This document shows, piece by piece, positions 1 to 11,600 of a stretch of DNA of 64,000 nucleotides. The DNA lies in the NCBI GenBank assembly GCA_013397935.1, contig VZRN01004254.1, forward strand, positions 2,489,846 through 2,553,845. Reading direction: 5' to 3'. How positions within the stretch are numbered: position 1 is the stretch's first letter; each line of letters opens with the position of its first letter. Below the pieces are notes generated by a model, which ran no database searches, was not told where the DNA came from, and saw only the letters and a list, made by a program, of their open reading frames with translations. This DNA is from Dasyornis broadbenti. Lineage: Eukaryota > Chordata > Aves > Passeriformes > Dasyornithidae. Made by a program: the position numbers and the translations under genes.

Positions 1-2440
1 TTACTTTTATGCATTATTTTCATGTGTTTATCTAGATATAGATCTATGAGGCTGCGTGAGTACAGATTAAACAACAAATATAAGATTTACTTCTAATTTT
101 ATTTTTTTCTTTAAACTGGATAGACTAATGAAAGAAATGCCTTTAGGCATTAAAGCATTAATTTTGCCTTAAGTATATCTGAGATAGATGTTCATATGAA
201 AACAAAAATTAGGTGATTGTATCAAGCAGTCGTCACTGTCAAATCCCGATTATCCAATACTGATAAACATTTTGTAGCATTTACGTGGAAAAAGTAAGGG
301 AGCAGTAACTCATATCCACATAGGATAGAAACATAAAAACTTTTATATGGCAGGTAACTCTAAACCTTTATCACTTGTCAGACTCTTCAGGCACATTTTG
401 TTTTCCAAGCCATCTGTGAATATTTGCCTTGTTTTCAAAACACAACCAGAGCATGAAAACAGAGCCTTAAGGGCATGAATGCGCTATCACTCCCTGTTAG
501 AGAAATGGCAAGTAAATCAGAGCACTAAAAGGGAGAAATTACTTTCCTGAAGTAAGAAAAAGCTTAACCAGGCCCAAGGAATTGTCATTAGCTAATGGGG
601 ATGAACAATCTCCAGAACTAGTCAAGAAGTATTTTTGCTGAAGTTACTGATCTCTGCCAGCCTGCTTAGATTGTTCACACCAAAGAGAGCAGACACTTGC
701 TGGACTTGTTCCAGACCAGGGAATCAACTGAAAGTTAAGCAAATGACCAGTAGCCACAGACCTTCTCGGTAATCTGTGAAGGAGTGACTGGTAGTAATTA
801 CATTGTAAGAAAAAGGATGCATGGTAAAGACAAACCAAAGTTACTCATAGTTGACACCTTTTGTGCAAAATTAATGACTGATAAATGAGACGAAATAAAA
901 CAAAGCCTAAGGATGTGTTTAAAAGGACTATAGTGTCAACTTGAACCTTTAGGTTGAAACTCATTAGGCTAACTTGAACAGATTTTCTTTTGTTCTACAT
1001 GCTTCAGCATTGCCGGCTTGAGGAGGAAATACATCAAAGAGGCTACTTCAGGCTCAGAAAACATGAGGAGAAGAAAAAGAAAACAATGTGTGGCTATCTT
1101 ATCATCTGGAGTGGGAGCTGGCTACAAACAAAATTCAAATAAATTCGCAAGCTCACAATGAATCCCCACGAGCTCCTGTTACCATAGTGAACTTCTTCGA
1201 GTTCAAAAACCTCCTGACTGGTGCTATCTGTAAGACTGGCAACTTTTAACCAATAAAATTGCCGGTCCCTTTAAGAATCATCACTATCAGCCAGATTGTT
1301 CTTACTCAACTAAACTTTGTCTAACACTTGTTTCTCTCTCATTCTGTGTTTTGAATGACCAGACAATTTTTTAATACTATTACATGACAAAAGCCTAGCA
1401 AGACAATAAGTCCTTAGCATAGTTTGGAAGCCTGGAATAATGCACGCTTATCACCAGCTTTAGTCGTCTAAAAAATCTGCTGATTATGTAATCATCTTAA
1501 AACCCTGCACATATTGACGACTTAAATGTTATTAATGACAGCTAAAGACCAAAGCAGATGATTATTAATCCTCCTCTTATTTAAAACAAGTTACAGGCTA
1601 AAGAATATATTAAGTAGCTTTTTGCTTTACTGATTAATCTTATGTCTTACTGAAAAGCTTAACAAATGTTTTAGGCGTTTAACTACTGAACTCGAAGCTG
1701 TTCTTCACAATCGTTCTCCTGTTGGGCTTTGGTCTGCAGAAATGCTGTTTTAAGAAACACAGATAAAATATTACAGTGTTTTATTGGGAGTCAAACTAGT
1801 ATGAAGTAAAGATATTGATCAAATCACCAAATGAGTAAGTAAGGATGACAATCCTAACACATTTGATACATTGCATGTATAAAATGTATAAAATAAGCAC
1901 TGCTGGTTTTGAGTTCTGAGATGGTTATGTTCTGCCTTTTTTACATTGAACTAGAAGACAAGAAAGTTTTAATTTTGCCAAAATTCACAATTCCTTAATT
2001 GTTGATATTTAAAGTTAATTCTTTTCTTGTTATAATGCAAATGCCATGAACCACAGATTTTTGGTTTTTGTACTTTCACCTGAGCTGTTCAAGGGACTCT
2101 AAATTTAGCATCTCACAGAGAGAACCCTTTACCCTCAGGGTCAGCATCAATTTATGTGCCATATCACAGCAGCTTCTGAAAATAATAAATTTGAAGGTCT
2201 TTTTAAAAAGTTGCAACGGTTTCTGAAGAAACAGCTAAAGGAGATAATTCTAAATTAACTAAAAATTTTCCCAATCAACTGAATGGGGAATGTTGGGGTT
2301 CTACCAAATAAAAGAAAACACAAACTAATCTTCAGATACATAGTTTTTGTGCAATTCAGCGTAATCTGAAACAGACATTTCTTCAGGTTCTTGAAATCCA
2401 GCCTGTTTGAAGAGAATAGCAGATTGTTTTTATGACACTA

Positions 2441-2493
2441 ATGACACAGTACTTGCTGAAGTACTTTTTATGACACAGTACTTGCTGAGGTAG
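2441..2493. repeat. Imperfect tandem duplication, period 29
   Basis: The word beginning ATGACACAGTACTTGCTGA occurs at 2441 and again at 2470, 29 bases later. The first 24 bases of the two copies differ at two positions. A shorter echo, TTTTTATGACAC, lies just upstream at about 2427. This looks like a local slippage duplication with no wider array. Confidence 0.8.
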
Positions 2494-5128
2494 ACTTTAC
2501 CTCTTTTAATTGTTTTGCTTAATGGAAAAGGATGGCACTTCAGACCCAATATATATGCTATCCTCTCTATGCACAGAAATTTAAGAAAAATCCCCTTTTA
2601 TCGGGGAATCCTTACTGAAGAACAGAGGGTGAACATCTGTGCAGTGCTGACATTTTATAGTATCTAAGGGTTTGTTCTTAAAGAGGGATTTTCTCTGATT
2701 TCAGAAGCACAGACTCTTTTTAATTGTGTGCTTGTTTATAGTTCAGTTTGAGCCATATTATCAGTAAGTACCAAGGTAATTTCTCTCTTCGCTTTCAAAT
2801 TTAGGAGAAAACATAATTAGGTTTCAAATAGCTTCCTTAAAAACAAAAATAGAGATTTAGAGATAACAAACTTGCTTCAAAAAGTTTCAGTAGATGTTAA
2901 ATTCCTCGGGAAAGCTTGTAAGTGAAAGGAAAGGACCTGTTCCTGCCAGGAACAAAGACAGAAGGATTCTTTAAGTGGAAACTGGATATTTTAACTTGCT
3001 TTGTAATGTTTCCACCATCACTTTTATGAGTGTATGTGTGCTAGGCAAATGCATCTTTCAAATACCTGTTCCGAAATATTTCTCTTTTCTTGAAAACCTT
3101 TAGCTCTTCTTTTCTCCTCTCTTCCTTGCCAAACTCTATAGAGTGAGTATTTTCCAATCCTTTGGAAAAGGCAGTCTCCTCACTGCCTCTCCCAGATACT
3201 GCTCTCTCATGTTACTTCCTAACACCAACAATAGCTTTTGCTGCTTCCCAGAGCTGATAGTGCCATTTGGGAGGGCATTGCTATAATTAACTCAGGCATC
3301 ACCCCTGTGATTTATCTTGGTCATCTGAGTCCTAGCAACACCAGTAATGTAATGGGTTGGATCCATTAGCAAATCAGTCCTTTACAAACACAAAATATGA
3401 GTAAGGTGATGTACATTTCTTCATCCACTTCCAGCTCCCACGAGCATAGCACCTTAAAAATAGTACTTAGGCTTCTACTGTTTATAGTAAGTCAAAGTTC
3501 ATATGTTCTCATCTCTTCCTACTACTTAGGTTACCCAAGGAAATCTTCCTGTGTATCTCTCTGCTTGGATATATTAGGCACTGTCTGGGGAAGGGAATGA
3601 GAAAACTCGAATTACCACATTAGTAGTTAAAATAAACAAACTCTCCTGCTGATTCCATCCAGTTAAGTATGCTACCTCATGGGGGGCTACTACATGCCAA
3701 GATAACACATTGGCTCAAGAACTTCCTAAAATATCTCACTGAAGGCACAGCCTGGCAAGTGTTGCTACTTGTGTTCTCAGCTCTTCTGGTCTTCCGTAAC
3801 TTCTCAGAGCAGGCACGGATAATGATTGGTTTGGTCCTGGCATTTTAATTTTTAATAAAGCATGGACATGGTGGACTACAGATAAGTTTAATGAAAACTG
3901 CACAGGAATAAAAGAAGCAAAGGCTACAGATTTACACTTCTTCTGTTTTCTTGACAAATGTCCCAGAAGTAAATAAATACCACTCCCCTAAAATTTTCTA
4001 TAAGTATTCCTTTCACAGGCCTATAATGTTCACATTTTGGAATTATTTCGACAGCCTCCATTCATTAGAATTGCTCTCTCTGACATTCAAACATCCTGGG
4101 AGTTTCACAGTAGCAAATTACTGAAAGAAACTTCTGCTGGGCAGCTTTGCAGCAGGCTTTATACCACCTCTAACTTTATCTAAGAATGTCTCCTTCCTAT
4201 ATAAATCTATTCTTTTGTCTGCCATTTTCATTCACTTACAAACTATTTAGCGTTCTGTTGTGAGTCATTAAGACAGCTTTTACATTTAGTTCTAAGCATG
4301 ATTGCTTTTTTTGTGTAAGGAAGCTACACAATTTATTTAAATTTTTTAATGCTTTCCTATAAAAATGTGCAAATGTAATGTGTAATTTAAAACTTTACTT
4401 GTGAAATCACAAAATATTGAATTCTGGACAAAATATAATGTTTGATAGAAAAACTGTGATTTGTATTCTCTGAAATAGTAAGAATTTGATACTCATCTAT
4501 TTTATACAAACCAATGCATTTTAAAGAGAAACACTGCTTTCCTGGAAGATACAAGGTTTTGTACTATTCTTTAATGGATTATTTTGATTACTAATTTAAT
4601 CTATATGAATATTTGCATAGGATTACTTTAAGCATTCAGTAGAGCCAAAAGGAAAGATGCCAGAAAAAAACAGCAGTTGCATGAGAATCTAGAATTCTAT
4701 ATGCAATTTTACTGTACAAGTCTGACATATGACCCTTGAGGATTTTCTTCCCTTATCAAAAAATACTAGGATAAAATAAATTAGACAGGACAGGACATTA
4801 GAGAAATACTTCAGCAGAGAGTGCAACATATAAAAACTCCAGATAAATGACTTCTTCAGCATGTGCCATTTACCAGCCCAAACTACTGTGAATAAAAGAG
4901 TTGAAAAGAGCCCCGAATCTTTCCATTATCATAAAGGATAAATGTGTGCATGCGTTTTAAGACACATTCTTGAGTAGTAGAAGCACTGTTACTGCATGCT
5001 ATGAATAAACAATTACTGAAGTAACTGTGCTTCGGAATGTATTTACTCTGTGTTCAATTACCTGTCAGGTAAACTCGTGCTTTTTTCAAGATATCTTTGA
5101 AATTCCTGAGAATTAATTGGGGGTTGTA

Positions 5129-5150
5129 AAAAAAAAAAATAAAAAAAATT
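5129..5150. repeat. Interrupted A-rich tract
   Basis: An A run broken by a single T and followed by TT. It is a simple A-rich tract. No retrotransposon body can be recognised upstream of it, so I do not call it a retroposon tail. Confidence 0.7.
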
Positions 5151-6951
5151 CCGTAAATAGTTATTCATCTATGTTAGCAACACAACTGTACCTAAAGTTA
5201 GAAAAATATCATGCTTTATTTTAAATCCTTCCAAATATCTGTCTCATCAACAGAAATAATAGGGATTTTAGAATTTTATTACCTTTTTCATCCTCAGACT
5301 ACAGGAATAAAATAATTGCTTTAAGTAATTCCTTTTCACTGTAGTTGCAGCTTTTTAAAAACAGATTAATAACCATCCATATTTAAACTGTAGATTTTAT
5401 GAGTTATACTTATTATGCGAACCATTAAATTTTTATAGTCTTTGCAGAATAAAATAATCATTGATCTTTTTCATCTGAGTGCTATTAAGACAAAGGGTGT
5501 AAACATCAACTGATTAAAACATTACTTAAAACATTTTACAAAATGCGTTATAAAATTTAGTTTTAAGTAATTTCACTCATCAAGACTTGACAAATCTGAA
5601 GACTACTTCATTTAATTTCCCTTATGAGAATGTTTTGCATTCAAAGCAAAAGCCTGAGGGACCCTCAGTCCCCATAAAAGGCTGTGCTATTGCCTTTGCC
5701 TTGGGTACTATGACTTCCCAACAGCAAATTGTTGGCTCACAGTGCAGTGCCCTCCAGCAAATGTAAGGCAGGACAAGATGACTCAGAAAGTCTGTTCTTT
5801 CCCTATTACTAATCACCAGTTAAACAAACCAGCATGTGAGGTATTTAGATCCTATTGATTGCTTTAGGAACAACAAGAAACCACTTAAGTAAATCTAAAA
5901 AATACACTGAAAACAAAGCTTGTTATATGTCATTTTTAGGTCTGTGTAGTCCTTTTCCCAGAGATCACTTCCAGCCTGCAACACTGCTTATGAAAATGTC
6001 TTTAAGTTTATACTCCATGGCCTACTGTGTGGCCATTTACATAATAGCAGAGTCACAAGTTTGTACAAACAGGGTGTTTCGGCCTCAGACCTGTTTAATT
6101 ACGGACATGAGAATTGGTGGAGAATAGTTAGAAGTTCACCCATTCTCAGATGACAAGAAGAAGCAGCACAAATATCTCTTCCTCAGAGACAAAGTGCTGA
6201 GTGACTGGAGAGTGATACACTGCCTGAAAAACACCAAAAAACTGTGAGATGTCAAACAGATGATGAAAGTGCCTGCACTGTAAGCTCAGCTTCCATGAAG
6301 AGCAACATTCCACCTGCACCCACGAAGTCAATACAATCTGCAGGTGGCCAAATAACCACCAGCACCAAGGTATCCATAAGAACCTTGAATGAGGCAATGG
6401 AAGTGAACACCAAGAGAGATGGTACCTGGAGAAGGCCAAACACAGGTGACACTATTGCACACATACTTACACAAAATAAATCTTCCAGATAAATCAATAC
6501 TGATTAACCAAAGACACACATTACATTCCAAAAACTGGATAGCAACCAGGAAACCTGTATTTTATTTACATCCACATTACAGGTACAGAGATGAATTCAA
6601 GGATAGGTATTATAATGCTCAGCAAGGTGAAATGACACAAACATATGCTATCTTAAGAAAACCTAAAGATTTGCTTCCCAGGAGAACATACACCCTAGAA
6701 ACCTGAATTTCTTCAGAAAGCAATCATAGAAGGTCAGAGCACCCTTGCTACAAATTTAGCTTAAATAAAAATAAAACTTTTTAATTGATATTTTTATGGG
6801 ATCTACCCATTTGTACTCAGCAAACTCCTTGAAGGTCTCAAGGCTATTCTATGTGATGGGAGGTGACAGTTGCTCATCATAAGCATAGGAGACTCCTAAT
6901 TCCCTAATTGGAACATAATCCCAAAACTGTTCAAATCAGTTGTGGGAAATA

Positions 6952-7099
6952 AGAGAATGGGTTGTGTTGAAAGGAACCTGTAAAGATCATCAGGCCCAAT
7001 CCTCTGCCCTCGGCAAGGACATCCTTCACCAGATCAGGTTGCTAAAAGTCCTACTCAACCTGACCTTGAACACTTTAAATGATGGGGCATTCACAACTT
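6952..7099 (-). mobile_element. CR1 LINE, 3' end (older element, part 1)
   Basis: Read on the minus strand this is the 3' end of a CR1 non-LTR retrotransposon. On the plus strand it gives the usual reversed CR1 wording: GGTTGTGTTGAAAGGAACC at its start, then CAGATCAGGTTGCT and GACCTTGAACACTT, then GATGGGGCATTCACAACTT. The sequence stops abruptly at 7099 and the expected continuation, CTCTGGACAATG, resumes at 8079. The element is therefore interrupted by a younger insertion. It has drifted by many substitutions and keeps no open frame. Confidence 0.9.
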
Positions 7100-8073
7100 A
7101 GTATCTTTAATAATATCTTAATATAATATAATACCACTTAATATCTCTAAGATCTTCATTAATGATATAGACAGAGGAACCGAGTGCACCCTCAGCAAGC
7201 TGGCAGATGACACCAAGCTGAGTGGTACTGTTGACACATGTGAAGGACAGGATGCCATCCAGAGGGACTAGTAAGGATGGAGAAGTGTGCCCATGGGAAT
7301 CTCATGCAGTTTAACAGGACTGAGAGCAAGGTGCTGCATCTGGATCAGGGGAACCCCTGGGGTCAGCACAGGCTGGGGATGAACAGATCCAGCGCAGTCC
7401 AGTTGACAAGGACTTGTGGGTGATGGTTGACAAGAAGTCAGACGTGGCCCAGCAATGTGTGCTCAAGGCCCAGAATGCCAGTTCTATCCTAGGCTGTATC
7501 CAAAGCACTGGTGTACCCAGGGTGAGGGAGAGAATTCTGCCCCTCTCCTCCCCTCTGGTGAGACCCCACCTGGTGTACCGCATCCAGCTCTGGGGTCCCC
7601 AACACAGGAAGGACATTGACCTCTTGAATTGAGTCCAGAGGAGGGACGCCAAGTTTATCAGAGGCAAGGAGTACCTCTCCCATGAGGAAAGTGTGAGAGA
7701 ATCAGGATTATTCAACCTGGAAAACAGAAGGCTTCAGGGTAACCTAATTGTAGCCTAGCAGTACTTGAAGGGAACTTACAGGAAAGATCAGACAAGACTA
7801 TTTACAAGAACATGTAGTGACAGATAAGGAGGAATGGGTTCAAAATGAAAGAGTAGGTTTAGACTTGATATTAGGATAAAAATTCTTTACTGTGAGGGTG
7901 GTGAGGTACTGGACCTGAGGTTGCTCAAGGAAAGTATTCAAGTCCAGGTTGGATGAGGCTCTGAGAAATCTGGTCTAGTTGAAGGTGTCCCTGCCCACAC
8001 AGGGAGTTTAGAACTAGATGATCTTCAAGGTCTCCCTCCAACCCAAATAATTCTGTGATCATATGATTCTATG
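7100..8073 (+). mobile_element. CR1 LINE inserted inside another CR1
   Basis: A 5'-truncated CR1 in plus orientation. From about 7130 it follows the C-terminal part of CR1 reverse transcriptase and then the 3' untranslated region. The words GAGTGCACCCTCAGCAAG, GATGCCATCCAGAGGGAC, CAGGAAGGACATTGACCT and GATGATCTTCAAGGTC are typical of avian CR1. It ends with TTCTGTGATCATATGATTCTATG, a degraded form of the CR1 8-base tail repeat. The first ~30 bases (7100-7130) are very AT-rich and less clearly CR1. AACTT lies just outside each end (7095-7099 and 8074-8078), consistent with a 5-bp target duplication. It is younger than the element it interrupts and is now inactive. Confidence 0.9.
7141..7715 (+). 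pseudogene. Decayed CR1 reverse transcriptase, C-terminal part
   Basis: This is the coding relic within the plus-strand CR1. The catalytic box of CR1-type reverse transcriptase, normally F-A-D-D-T-K-L, is visible as L-A-D-D-T-K-L around 7200-7220, with A-D-D at 7203-7211. An in-frame TAG then breaks the frame after the residues I-Q-R-D near 7270, and other frames are needed further on. A 72-codon open piece at 7414-7632 preserves the downstream part, with residues resembling V-D-K-K, A-Q-Q-C and L-V-R-P-H-L. Only the end of the polymerase domain and the region after it remain; the endonuclease domain and the first open frame are absent. No enzyme activity is expected. The 134-codon open frame on the opposite strand at 7311-7715 is an antisense shadow. 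Confidence 0.85.
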
Positions 8074-8698
8074 AACTTCTCTGGACAATGTGTTCCAGTG
8101 TGTCACCACTCCCACAGTAAACAATTTCTTCCAATCTAAAGCTACCTTCTTTCTTTTCAAAAACATTTCCCCTTGTCCTATCACTACAGGCCTCAGTAAA
8201 AACTCTCTCCCCATCTTTCTTTAAGTGCCTTTACGTACTGCTGGGTCACAATAAGGTCACCCCAGAGACTCTTCTCCAAGCAGAACAACCCCAACTCTCT
8301 CAAGTGTTTCCTCAGAGGAGAAGTGTTCCACTGCCCTGATAATTTTCCTGACCCTCCTCATAACCTGCTTTAACACATCTTTCACTGGGGACTTTGGAAC
8401 TGGATGCTGTAGTTCAGGTGGGGTCATATGAGAGTAGAATAGAGGGGAAGAATTACCTCACTTGACCTAATGGCCACACTGATTTTGGTGCAGGCCCAGC
8501 TACAACTGGCTTTCTGGGCTGCAAGTGCACATTTCCAGGTCATGATCAATTTTTTGTGCACCAATACCCCAAATCCTTCTCCCCTGGGCTGCTCTCAATC
8601 CTTGGAGTCCTCAGCCTGTACTGATACCATGGACTGCTCTGACCCAGGTACAGGAACTTGCTCCTGGCCTTGGACTTCATGAGGTTCACATGGGCCCA
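8074..8698 (-). mobile_element. CR1 LINE (older element, part 2)
   Basis: Continuation of the minus-strand CR1 that begins at 6952. In plus-strand reading it runs from AACTTCTCTGGACAATG through CCCCTTGTCCTATCACTAC, CAACCCCAACTCTCTCA, CTTTCTGGGCTGCAAG and CTTCATGAGGTTCACATGGG, all in the order expected of a reversed CR1 3' half. Similarity fades after about 8698, where the element is 5'-truncated. Both parts together give roughly 770 bases. The small open frames on either strand (for example 8470-8682) fall inside the repeat and are not host genes. Confidence 0.9.
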
Positions 8699-11600
8699 AT
8701 GAAAGCAAGCCCAAAACCAAACCAGGAGCACTGCTAAACCGTAAGATAATTCTAAGAGAAAGATAAGAAAAATGTTGTTGTTTTCTGGGTTTAAACTTGC
8801 AGAGAGCCCAACTGTAAGTTACAAGCAGAGGCAAAAATATTTTAGAGGAGGTTGCAAAGGGATTAAGGTTAGATGCACCTTAACAATGCATCAAGTCCAA
8901 AGAATATAGATAGCAATGATTGTGCAGACAGGTCCTAGCGATTTGAGATACCACTTCACCACCCTTCTGCAGTAGTACAAGTAGAAATAACATCCATGCA
9001 GTCACAGGTGACCACGTACAGCAACACTCATTTGTACCAAGTCACAATATAAATTCTTCTCCCTATGACATAGAGCATAGACCATATATACGAATAGGCA
9101 GAGTACTCCTAAAGATCTGGATCCGGCCTAATCTGACTCAAAACTGGAAAAAGACAAAAAGCTTAATTTCATGATTTCTCCTGAGCTGGAAATCTTTCCT
9201 CTGCATCAGAGAATCAGTGTTTTACTGGTATGTCAAACCCAGGGTGTAGATTAAGGATTTAAGTATATGGAAAATGAATCTGGCCAATTCAAATAACTCA
9301 ATATTTCATACTGATGTTGATTCATTCCTCTTTTGCAAGCACCAAATAAAAACATCTGAATTGCCAGGATTTTCCTGTGTTTGCTCATTCCCTAATTCCT
9401 CTACTTCTCCTGCAGACTTAATTAAACATTCTGGCCAGCAATGAAAATGTTATTATAATAAAGAATTCCTTCATCCAGCCATTATTTTTCTATTGTTCCC
9501 TATTTTCAATAACATTCAACAAAACAGCAATAGAGATATAGACTGTAAAAAAGTGTATAGCTATTTTACAGCTCAAGTGCAGCGCTATGTAAGGAAATGA
9601 GCAAGTCAAACCCTCTGTCTCTAGATACTTGTAAATGAGCAGTTACTCAAAGATTAGCCCCAGAAGCAATAATCCCCTCTGACAAATGAAAAAATTTGGT
9701 GCTCTACAGTTCTCCACCTGACAAAGAACCTTCTCATAGAAATAACATTAAAAATCAGCACAAACTATATTTTTACTGCCAGGTTCTTCTACATAGGCAG
9801 TATTCCATTTTGATTCACATCAGACTTAGGCCATTGTGTTGTTGCCTGATTGTCCTCTTCTGGAAACAAAGCATTTTGACAGCATGTCATCACTACTGAA
9901 CTTAAAAGGATTTTATATGATGAGGAAAAATAGTCTTCTTATGCTACTCTGCTCAATTAAGTCATAAAGCATAAAACAAAACCATTATGTAGTGGCATAC
10001 AAAAAATTTTGACTTTATTTTGTAAATTCCAGGCTGAAAATATTTAAAAAAACTAACATGTATTTCAGAGTCCTCCTCCACTCTTCACTATCAAAACACT
10101 ACTTCTTATTCATAACATCCAGAAAATTGGCACATCATTTCTGCAGCACATATCTCTCTTCTAGATAAAAAAACTATCCAGGACAAGAGCCTAAGGAAAA
10201 GATTTTTTAAATCTCTTCTGACAGCTTTCTGACAGGTTTTCTCCGCATTTCCTGGCATAACCCTTTCCAGAAATACTTCTCAGCAAGCAGGTTTTCTACT
10301 GTCCATTTCTATCAGCTGTGTGGCCACAATAGGAGAAGACTATACCCACAAACACAAGCTTCACCTCTATAAATAGAGAGTGCAGCCTTTGTGCTGCCCT
10401 GGAAGCCACTAGGATGCTGCACAGGGTGATTTTCAGGAAGCAAGGAGCACCACATTGGCACTTTAACCCAAGCTGCCCCAACCTATGGGCAGTGGACACT
10501 ATTAGCTCCTCCTCCTCCTCTTTTCCCATATGACAAACGTTAACCAGGGGAAGGTAATACAGGAAGCTCTTAATAATGCACCTGGGCCTATTGGCAGAGA
10601 ACAAGCAAACAGGAAAATCAGGGAACTGAACAATGGATACACAATGAACTACAGATGGATTATGAGAAACATGTCTGGAGGGTAACAGTTCATTTTCCAT
10701 CCATGTTTAGTACAACTGACATTGCCACTGCTCTTCCAAGTTATACATTTCTAGCCAAAACTGTAGTGATGTTTCTTTCCAAAGGATGCTTATTTGGGAA
10801 ACTTCCCACCAGCAACAAGGCTTTCATTTGGAGTTAAGGATGAAGCTTTTCAAGCAATGTTGCTCTTTTTGCTTTCAAGCATTTATTTAGATCTTCTATG
10901 CTGTGTACCTCTTCCATTACAGATTGTGGTCATACTACAAAGTGTGATAAAGTATTCTTTAATTTTTTTTCAGGAAAATGGTCAGCATATCCTTCAAAGA
11001 ATAAACAATCAAGGAGCACAATGCACTGTCTGATTTTCCACCTTGTAATGGCAAATGACCTGAATTTCTAAACTAAATTCTGTCTCCTGCTCAGGAGGCT
11101 GAAGTATATAATTCTGAGAGCTTCAGAAATAAGAAAAACCTAGTTTCTGATGCATCTGTGCTTTGGAAACTACAAAAAAGATCAGCATAAGATTTTTTTC
11201 TGTCAGAGGGTCCATCAGATTAGGGCTGATGCTGATGTCTTGCAAAACCAAGCATTTCCTCTTAGACCAGAGACTCATATTAATATTTTCCTACAAGTTA
11301 ATTAACTTTTAGAGTTAGATGCTTTGTGAAATTTCTTTGTAACAAATCATCGGCTCATGAACAGAAACACCACATACGCACATTCCCACGTAAAGACCAG
11401 CACACATTTAATACAATTGCTAAAGCTTTGTATCTCTAAGAATTAATTCTTAGAAGGACACAGACTTACAGCTTCTCCCTCTGCAGATGAAAACGCAGAA
11501 GCATAAGAAATGTTTGTTAAATGATCTCAAACATTTTTCATAACAATTTAATTATTTTTCTATTCCTCTGAAAATTTTCAAATGGTATTTTAAAAAGCTA

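Larger units (their letters stand above)
1..6951. other. Unique AT-rich non-coding DNA
   Basis: No gene is recognisable here. The stretch is AT-rich, CpG-poor and full of short A and T runs, and every open frame is under 100 codons with no known domain. It contains a small tandem duplication at 2441-2493, an interrupted A-run near 5129-5150, a stretch rich in homeodomain-type motifs at about 1440-1660, and a patch of overlapping unassigned frames on both strands at 6146-6706. Intergenic or intronic DNA is the simplest reading. Confidence 0.75.

Noticed and set aside
7311..7715. 134-codon open frame on the minus strand
   Set aside because: It is the antisense of the plus-strand CR1 reverse-transcriptase remnant.
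8470..8834. Open frames on both strands (8470-8682 plus, 8546-8731 and 8595-8834 minus)
   Set aside because: They lie mostly inside the minus-strand CR1 and have no protein signature of their own beyond decayed LINE sequence.
10296..10700. 134-codon minus-strand frame
   Set aside because: No recognisable family, initiation context or neighbouring exon; amino-acid content fits chance translation.
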